Shown here piece after piece: positions 58,620-64,000 of a DNA stretch of 64,000 nt (position 1 is the first letter of the stretch; each line of letters begins with the position of its first letter). The stretch spans positions 5,381,001 through 5,445,000 of the forward strand of contig CALZFC010000248.1 in NCBI GenBank assembly GCA_945643635.1, read 5' to 3'. The position numbers were made by a program, and so were the translations under genes. The notes beneath the pieces are model-generated. The model was given only the letters and a program-made list of their open reading frames with translations, ran no database searches and was not told the DNA's origin. This DNA is from Allodiplogaster sudhausi. Its lineage: Eukaryota; Nematoda; Chromadorea; Rhabditida; Diplogasteridae.

Positions 58620-59235
58620 AATCATTTAGCAAACATACAGGAAATTTTTGACAATTGTGAAACATGTTGCCTCGGATTTCTTCTTGCCCTGATCTCACAT
58701 TTGAAGGGCAGTCGCCGAGAGAGGATGCCAGAAAATATGATGATGAGTCTAACAATATTATTAGAATAGATGAGATTTGTAGGATTCAGAAACATTAGGA
58801 AGACTTTTTGCATGATCAAATTTTTTTTAAATCAGAAAAAAACTAGCAAGACTGAACGACATATGGTCTATTTCGTGAGCAGACATACTCTGAACACTGA
58901 GTGCTGTCTGCAATTATGAGAAGTTATAAATTCCAAGAATATCTACTGCATCATGCGTTAGCATAGATAAGCAATTGATTCATCTATGACATCCAACATT
59001 CAAGAAGATGATTTGTTGCCTTACGAATTTGGAGATAAGGCAAAGAGTAAGGAGCAGAAATTGAAACAACAGATGGGAAGTTGCCTTCCACCGAAGAATG
59101 GAGAGGTCAGCATGGATGAAACAAATTATCCTTTCCGGGCGAAGTACTCTTGAAGGATCTGGGTACGTGGCTGGGATCGGAGGTTCACGAAGGACTGCAA
59201 GTGAACAGTAGTGAATACAGTGAAATAGCAACGTG
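58620..59235 (-). pseudogene. Fucosyltransferase fragment F5 (5' exons)
   Basis: Minus strand: upstream region and first exon (58979-59235) with FQFLLLTLCLISKFVRQQI, the signal anchor of F3; the start codon reads AGG and about 30 bases of the N-terminus are lost. The second exon region (about 58835-58905) and the CPFKCEIR region (58665-58745, one C missing) follow, then the end of the fourth-exon intron. The catalytic exons are absent. Confidence 0.78.
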
Positions 59236-59329
59236 AGAAGGAAAGCAAAACGTTTCGGTGGTAACCTTATAAGTAGAACTGGGAAACTAGTACAAAGGGC
59301 CCAGGCCTAAATTATAGTGGCATGAATTG

Positions 59330-59488
59330 CTCGGCTCGGTACGGCGCTCGCACTGTCGCCAAAAATTCATACGTGCTCCAGAAACGTGGATTGATACCGG
59401 TGGCGCGCCAACAGTCCTAATCCCAGTCATAAGCTGAGTACACAAGGAAAGTGAAAAGCCATTTAGTCCTGACTATATCGCTGTGCTA

Positions 59489-59530
<42 letters not shown>

Positions 59531-59720
59531 CTTTTTCTCTCTAGCTTCTCGCCCTCTTTGCCTATATCTCCATCACATTTTTGCTCCATGCAGAAAAGAA
59601 AAAAAAACGGGAAGGCATACAAGCTTCAAATGTGTGAGACTGAGAGAGAACCGAGAGAGAAAGAGAGAGAGAAAGAGAGTGAGAGAGAGAGAGATTGAGA
59701 GAAAGAGCTAGAAAACAGGA
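59330..59720. repeat. R1-type repeat with CT and GA arms
   Basis: CT tract 59497-59540, core with TTTTTGCTCCATGCAG, GA tract 59645-59705. The GA and CT arms are complementary. Confidence 0.75.
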
Positions 59721-59994
59721 AGTAAAATAGAAATTTTAAACAAAAAGTTGGCGTCAATGAGCTTGGAACAAGAAGGGAAAATCGTTGATTGGACCGCGAG
59801 CGCATCGAGCAAGCGCACTTTGTACAGGACTTCCCGACAGAGTCGTCTAACTGCGTTCTATGGCTCTAAGATCCAAAGAGGCGAGCTGAGTCGAATGAGC
59901 TATTGACAAGGTCTGTATTCTGGAATTGTGCTATTGACTGGTTGCCAACATACACAGACCCCTCCCATGTATTCCCTTTCGGGCAGCGCATCTT

Positions 59995-60133
59995 CATCGA
60001 GGGACTTACAAGAGATAAGAGCGTTCTAGAGCAAACTCAATACAAAGTGAGTGCAGTTGCTCGGTGCGCTGGCGGGTCAATCATCATTTTCGGGTGACGA
60101 TTTAATAGACGATTTTTTATTACTTTACTATGT

Positions 60134-60167
<34 letters not shown>

Positions 60168-60730
60168 TTTCGACAGTCTCACACATTGGAACGTTTTTCT
60201 TTTCTGCATGAAGCAAAAACGTGATTGAGATATCGGCGAAGAGGGCGGGAAAGAGAGAAAGAGAGAGAGAGAGAGACAGTCAGACAGTCAGAGATAGAGT
60301 CTGAACTAAATGGTTTTTCATATGCATTTGCATAAAGTAGTTTCCTTGCATAATCCGCTCCCTTCGAACAGTTGACGCGCCGCGCCACGTTTCTTCAGTT
60401 GGTATGAATTTTTTTTGGCGTCAGTGCGAGCGCACCGAGCAATCGATTCTACTATGGTTTCGGGCTGGGCCGTTTGAACTGCGTTTTCCCGTTTGCGCGG
60501 TGATGGTACAGTGTGGAGGAGCCACACAGCCTTTTCGGGTCATTTTTCCTTGGCCGTTAAATAGAATAAAAAAAAACCGCGCATCGCGACCGCAACGCCT
60601 CAAAAATCAGTTCATTTTTATTTTGGTGCATACCTAATAAACGAATATCGGCCGTAAATTGGTGTAATATGACCGTAGATTAGTAAAACATCAGTTTCTC
60701 CTCAAACTACTGTGGACAAAACGCTGTGGA
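59995..60730. repeat. R1-related repeat, second copy of 50148-50544 and of 49465-49615
   Basis: Near-identical to 50148-50544 up to about 60440, then continues GAGCGCACCGAGCAATCGA and, after 60560, the block also found at 49465-49615. In the 50-kb region the two blocks occur in the opposite order. Confidence 0.8.
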
Positions 60731-60774
60731 GCCATGTTCGACGCTGAATCCTTTTAGGGGGGGGGGGGGGGTTT

Positions 60775-60970
60775 GATCAGCCGACGTGGCGTCGCCTTCT
60801 CGAAAGCGCGTTACTGTTCCTCGCTCCACTAGAAGGTTGTCCTTCCCAGTTAGGGTTGTGAGTGGGGCGAGAATCTCGGCGCAATGTGTGCACGTTGGTT
60901 GCGTTTCCGTTCTTTCATTTCGGCGTAGAACAAACACGCGATGGAAATTGTGGCAGAGAGGGCGAAAGGC

Positions 60971-61008
<38 letters not shown>

Positions 61009-61140
61009 GAACTAAATGATTTCCTTGTTGGCTCGCCAACGGTGTGAATCCACGTTTCTGGAAAACTTATGGTTTTTTTTTGTTACGTCTGTGGGAGCAC
61101 TCCGAGCAATTGACGCTATTATGATTTTGGCCTGGGCACT
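60775..61140. repeat. R1 repeat, plus orientation
   Basis: Same block order as at 51245 and 58275, with GA/CAGA tract at 60971-61010. No shared coding frame with the other copies. Confidence 0.8.
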
Positions 61141-61409
61141 TTGTACTGAGTTTCCTAGTTTTCTTACATGTCATTTCCAAGGGAACCGCAACTTTTTGCT
61201 CCGTCCTTCCCAAGTTGTGTTCTATTGCTCTAAAATTAAAAAAAATATATATATACTAGCTTTTCTCTCCCTTTTATACAATTTAAGAAAAAAATTTAAA
61301 CTACCAGCTTTGGACCAAAAATGCATTCAACTAATTAAAGAAGTGATGCATTTATTCAGTAAGAGAATTAAACGTTTCAGAAGGAGATCGGCAAGTCTAC
61401 GCTCCCCCC

Positions 61410-61545
61410 ACTCTTTTCTCTCTCTCTCATTCTCTCTCTCTCGCTCTCTCTCTCTTTCTCTTTCTCTTTCTCTTTCTCTCTTTCTATCTAGAGAGATCTC
61501 TCTTTGTCTCTCTCTCTCTCTCTCTCTTTCTCTATCTCACGCTTT
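61410..61545. repeat. CT microsatellite upstream of O3
   Basis: CTCT/TTTCTC tract, inverted counterpart of the GA tract upstream of O1. Confidence 0.9.
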
Positions 61546-61581
61546 GCCCTCCGTCTCTCCATCTCTATCCCTTTCCCTTCG

Positions 61582-61944
61582 ATGCAACATCGTGGAGATG
61601 TGCAAGGACTCCGCGCGGTTGCCATCTTTGGCGTTCTCCTCTTCCACTTCTTCCCCGAGGTCTTTCCAAATGGCTTCCTCGGCGTCGACATGTACGTTCT
61701 TTTTTTATTATTTTTATTTTCATATTCAATTTTCTTCATCTTTTTCCTTCAAAATTATTTCCAATACATCTATGTTTATGTATTTTTTATTTAAATCTAC
61801 TTTTATTACACTTTTCGCTCACTGTTTGCTTCAAATTCGAATAATATATGCGACTATAAAAGAAGTTATCCTTTTTAATCATTCAGTTTCTTCGTTATCT
61901 CCGGCTATCTCATCGTAATGATTTTGGCGCGCACCGTGGAGAAG
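61582..61944 (+). pseudogene. First two exons of an oac-like gene (O3)
   Basis: Exon 61582-61691 (ATG; DVQGLRAVAIFGVLLFHFFP, NGFLGVD) and exon 61887-61944 (FFVISGYLIVMILARTVEK), with the same phases as O1 and almost the same bases. No further oac exon follows: similarity to O1 ends near 62450 inside a MITE. It is the 5' stub of a gene made by an inverted duplication of 24600-25650. A truncated product could arise, but the catalytic and SGNH parts are missing. Confidence 0.85.
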
Positions 61945-62400
61945 GTTTGTTAACATCTTACATTTCTTCATTTAGTTTTATCCAGTTTCCAAGCACTCTA
62001 ATTTTCATTCTTATTGGTGCTTATTTTTCTTATACTGCTCCTTGCCTCTCTCCATAGAAATCTTGTGGTCTGCACAACGGGCACGTGAGCCTATGTGTTA
62101 AGCAAAACCCGGCCAATGTTGGTTGCGCGCCCCATATATATACATTTTAAGTGCAATATTCGAATGGGCGGTTGCTTCGTCAAAATAAAAAAAAAATGGC
62201 GGGAAAATAAAATATTGGCGAATTCAAAGCAGACAATACTGTTAATTTCTCCCAGGGCTGTGAAGTTTTTGTGACTTCGGGACACTTGCAATCGAAGTTT
62301 CTAGCTCAACTTGACCAAATAAGGCGAAAAAACAAGACACCATTTATTCGCCATAGATCTCCTTTAAAGAAGGGTCATCACCGAAAATGTAAGTGAAATA

Positions 62401-62451
62401 CCGTATTTTCTCTATTAGTTCCCCTCCCTCTATTAGAACCCCCCCCCCCCT
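62401..62451. mobile_element. Truncated CCGTATTTTCTC-type MITE (copy E)
   Basis: Inverse of the right end of copy C (24600-24657), with the same flank GTAAGTGAAATA. It stops at a run of C, the breakpoint of the duplicated block. Confidence 0.7.
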
Positions 62452-62639
62452 CTAAGATTTGAGAATTTTGGAAGATGCAGATTGATACAGATCCTGAAAC
62501 TCCATCGGTGTTTTAAACTAGCATACCTTGTACTTTATGCATTCATATATACGTAATGTTAACGTATGTACATGTGTATACGTATCTATAGCAAACATCC
62601 CGATCTTGAATCTTTTTATCAATTGCCTTGAAATAGGGA

Positions 62640-63060
62640 AAATCGTTGAACTGCACTTCGGCCTGTGGATGGACAGCGAGCAGCGCTTGCGAAGTTCTCT
62701 TTCAAAGTCTGTAAAATTAAGCTAATTACTACAAAAATTTGTTATTCATACCCATCATGACTTGTTGGAGGTGGTACCTCTTCTCTCTGAACGAAGGAGA
62801 AGGCTTCCGGGTACCTCCTTACGTCAATAATACCGAATTCAACTAACTGCTCAACTGGTCACCTCGAAACTGCTCGATCACCAAAAAGAGTTCCAGCCTC
62901 AGTATCAATCTGCATCTTCCGAAAATCTCACCCCCCCCCCCCTATCAAGTAGAACCCCCAGAACAGGACGACTTTGAATGGGCACACGAAGAATGGTTCA
63001 ATTGGCAGGGCAAGTTCGATCACTTGAAAGCCGTCGGTGTTTACGTGAATATTCGCAAAT
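62640..63060 (+). pseudogene. Divergent fucosyltransferase-like exons
   Basis: A piece at 62785-62910 (EGFRVPPYVNNTEFN, stop, LLNWSPRNCSITKK) resembles GFLRVPGSYRW...AHWSLRNWTIVTEK of F1; the DNA block CTCAACTGGTCACCTCGAAA supports this. At 62950-63060 an open frame PPEQDDFEWAHEEW, then FNWQGKFDHLKAVGVYVNIR and a stop, carries a WFNW motif like FFDW of the FUT exon. A possible exon at 62637-62706 (KIVELHFGLWMDSEQ) is unassigned. The in-frame stop suggests a relic; the family link is tentative. Confidence 0.4.
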
Positions 63061-63317
63061 AGAAGGGATTCAATGATTTCCAAGAACTGTTGTATTCTTA
63101 TGATGTTATGATAATGATTTGATGAGAGTGATCGTTTTTAAAATACTTCTATAAAACATTGCCTGTAAATAAAACATATTCAAAATGTGTATGATAGGAA
63201 AAAATGATCCAAAATCAAAGAAGAAAAAATTGTTATGTTATTAAAGTTTTTGAATCAATAGCTTGGCTAAAATTATAAAATTATATCACGTTTACGGAAA
63301 ACGGCCGCTTGCCGTTT

Positions 63318-63389
63318 GCCCGCTGCCCAAATGACCGCTGCCCATTTGACCGCTGCCCATTTGACCGCTGCCCAAATGACCGCTGCACC
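63318..63389. repeat. 15-base tandem repeat
   Basis: About five units of TGACCGCTGCCCATT (ATT or AAA ending). In one frame they read as AAHLT/AAQMT pentapeptides and stay open into the downstream frame. Confidence 0.8.
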
Positions 63390-63416
63390 TCATTTGCGCG
63401 TGGGATTTTTATTTCA

Positions 63417-63466
63417 GATTAAAGAGCATGAAAAACTGTACAAGAAACGGTCCAAGTTCAGTTAAA
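63417..63466 (+). other. Possible terminal exon
   Basis: After TTTTTATTTCAG, IKEHEKLYKKRSKFS and a stop: a short basic tail like the basic C-terminus of the oac proteins. No partner exon is certain. From 63467 to 64000 I see no supported feature. Confidence 0.3.
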
Positions 63467-64000
63467 TCTCTTTCCCAGAAGCCTGGAAGAAGTAACCCGA
63501 ATAGGAGCAACTCTCACCTGAGTGAATATGGTAATATGGTTACAACTTGCCAAATTTGACAAGCTCACAGAAGCTAGGCAGACAGTTTTATTCAGCATCT
63601 TATTCTCTATAAAAAGGTGTCCATGACATTCTCATAAAACGCGCGTTTTAGTGATAAAAACTTGAAAATTCAATTTTCAAACATTTTGGAAAATAGCTGA
63701 AAACCTATTTCATGAAGTACAGTGTGTACGAGCTTGCTGAAAACAATATCTCCGTAGCTCTATCTTGTAGAGCAGAAAATTCAACACAACATACATTCTC
63801 AGCGCATTATTTTGATTTCCCACTTGATCCGAAAAGTTGATTTCAAATTCGCTGTTTGAACTAAATTTGGCTTCGGGTGTCGTTTATAAAGGAGTTAACT
63901 TTAGAAATCGATGTTTTCGTACAAAATAACAATCTTTTTCGTGTTCCTGGTATCGAACAACCCCTCTTGGGCATATTTGGGGGAAATATTTTTTTTCCGA

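Noticed and set aside
63306..63389. Short regular repeats as a possible CRISPR array
   Set aside because: Directly adjacent 15-base units without spacers, in a eukaryotic genome.

Overview
This is eukaryotic DNA, almost certainly from an animal and most likely a nematode. The genes are split into many short exons with GT-AG introns, many of about 50-100 bases. Two families in which nematodes are expanded dominate: GT10 alpha-1,3-fucosyltransferases (FUT) and OAC-type multipass membrane O-acyltransferases ending in a SGNH domain. The species is not identifiable from the sequence alone. There is no operon, CRISPR array or prokaryotic signal. Long purine/pyrimidine microsatellites produce many spurious open frames.

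Layout. 0-3 kb: 3' half of a decayed oac gene (+). 3-9.4 kb: BEL/Pao-like and CR1-like retroelement remnants. 10.2-13.4 kb: a relic FUT last exon split by a small transposon, then a near-complete FUT copy F1 (+). 14.8-25.4 kb: oac gene O1 (-), whose introns hold a CR1-like reverse transcriptase, two MITEs and a large CT minisatellite. 27.8-29.5 kb: FUT copy F2 (-), cut at its 5' side by BEL/Pao sequence. 30.7-42.9 kb: oac gene O2 (-), 17 exons that join in frame into 656 residues and the best preserved gene here. 43-50 kb: poorly classifiable, repeat-rich. 50-61 kb: a mosaic of a ~350-base repeat family (called R1 here), FUT copy F3 (+), FUT fragments F4, F5 and F6, and a third CR1-like LINE. 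61.6-63.5 kb: the first two exons of another oac gene (O3, +) and divergent FUT-like exons.

The window was shaped by inverted segmental duplication: 1-7.0 kb matches the reverse complement of about 29.5-36.6 kb, and 24.6-25.65 kb matches the reverse complement of 61.4-62.45 kb. If expressed, the two families could act together on glycans, FUT adding fucose in the Golgi lumen and OAC moving acyl groups across a membrane onto an acceptor. That joint role is inference from co-location only. All three larger FUT copies carry a likely disabling lesion, each in a different place, so the block looks like a decaying multigene cluster with O2 (and perhaps O1) still functional. All exon borders were read by eye from splice sites, phase and comparison between the copies in this window; no alignment or database search was run.
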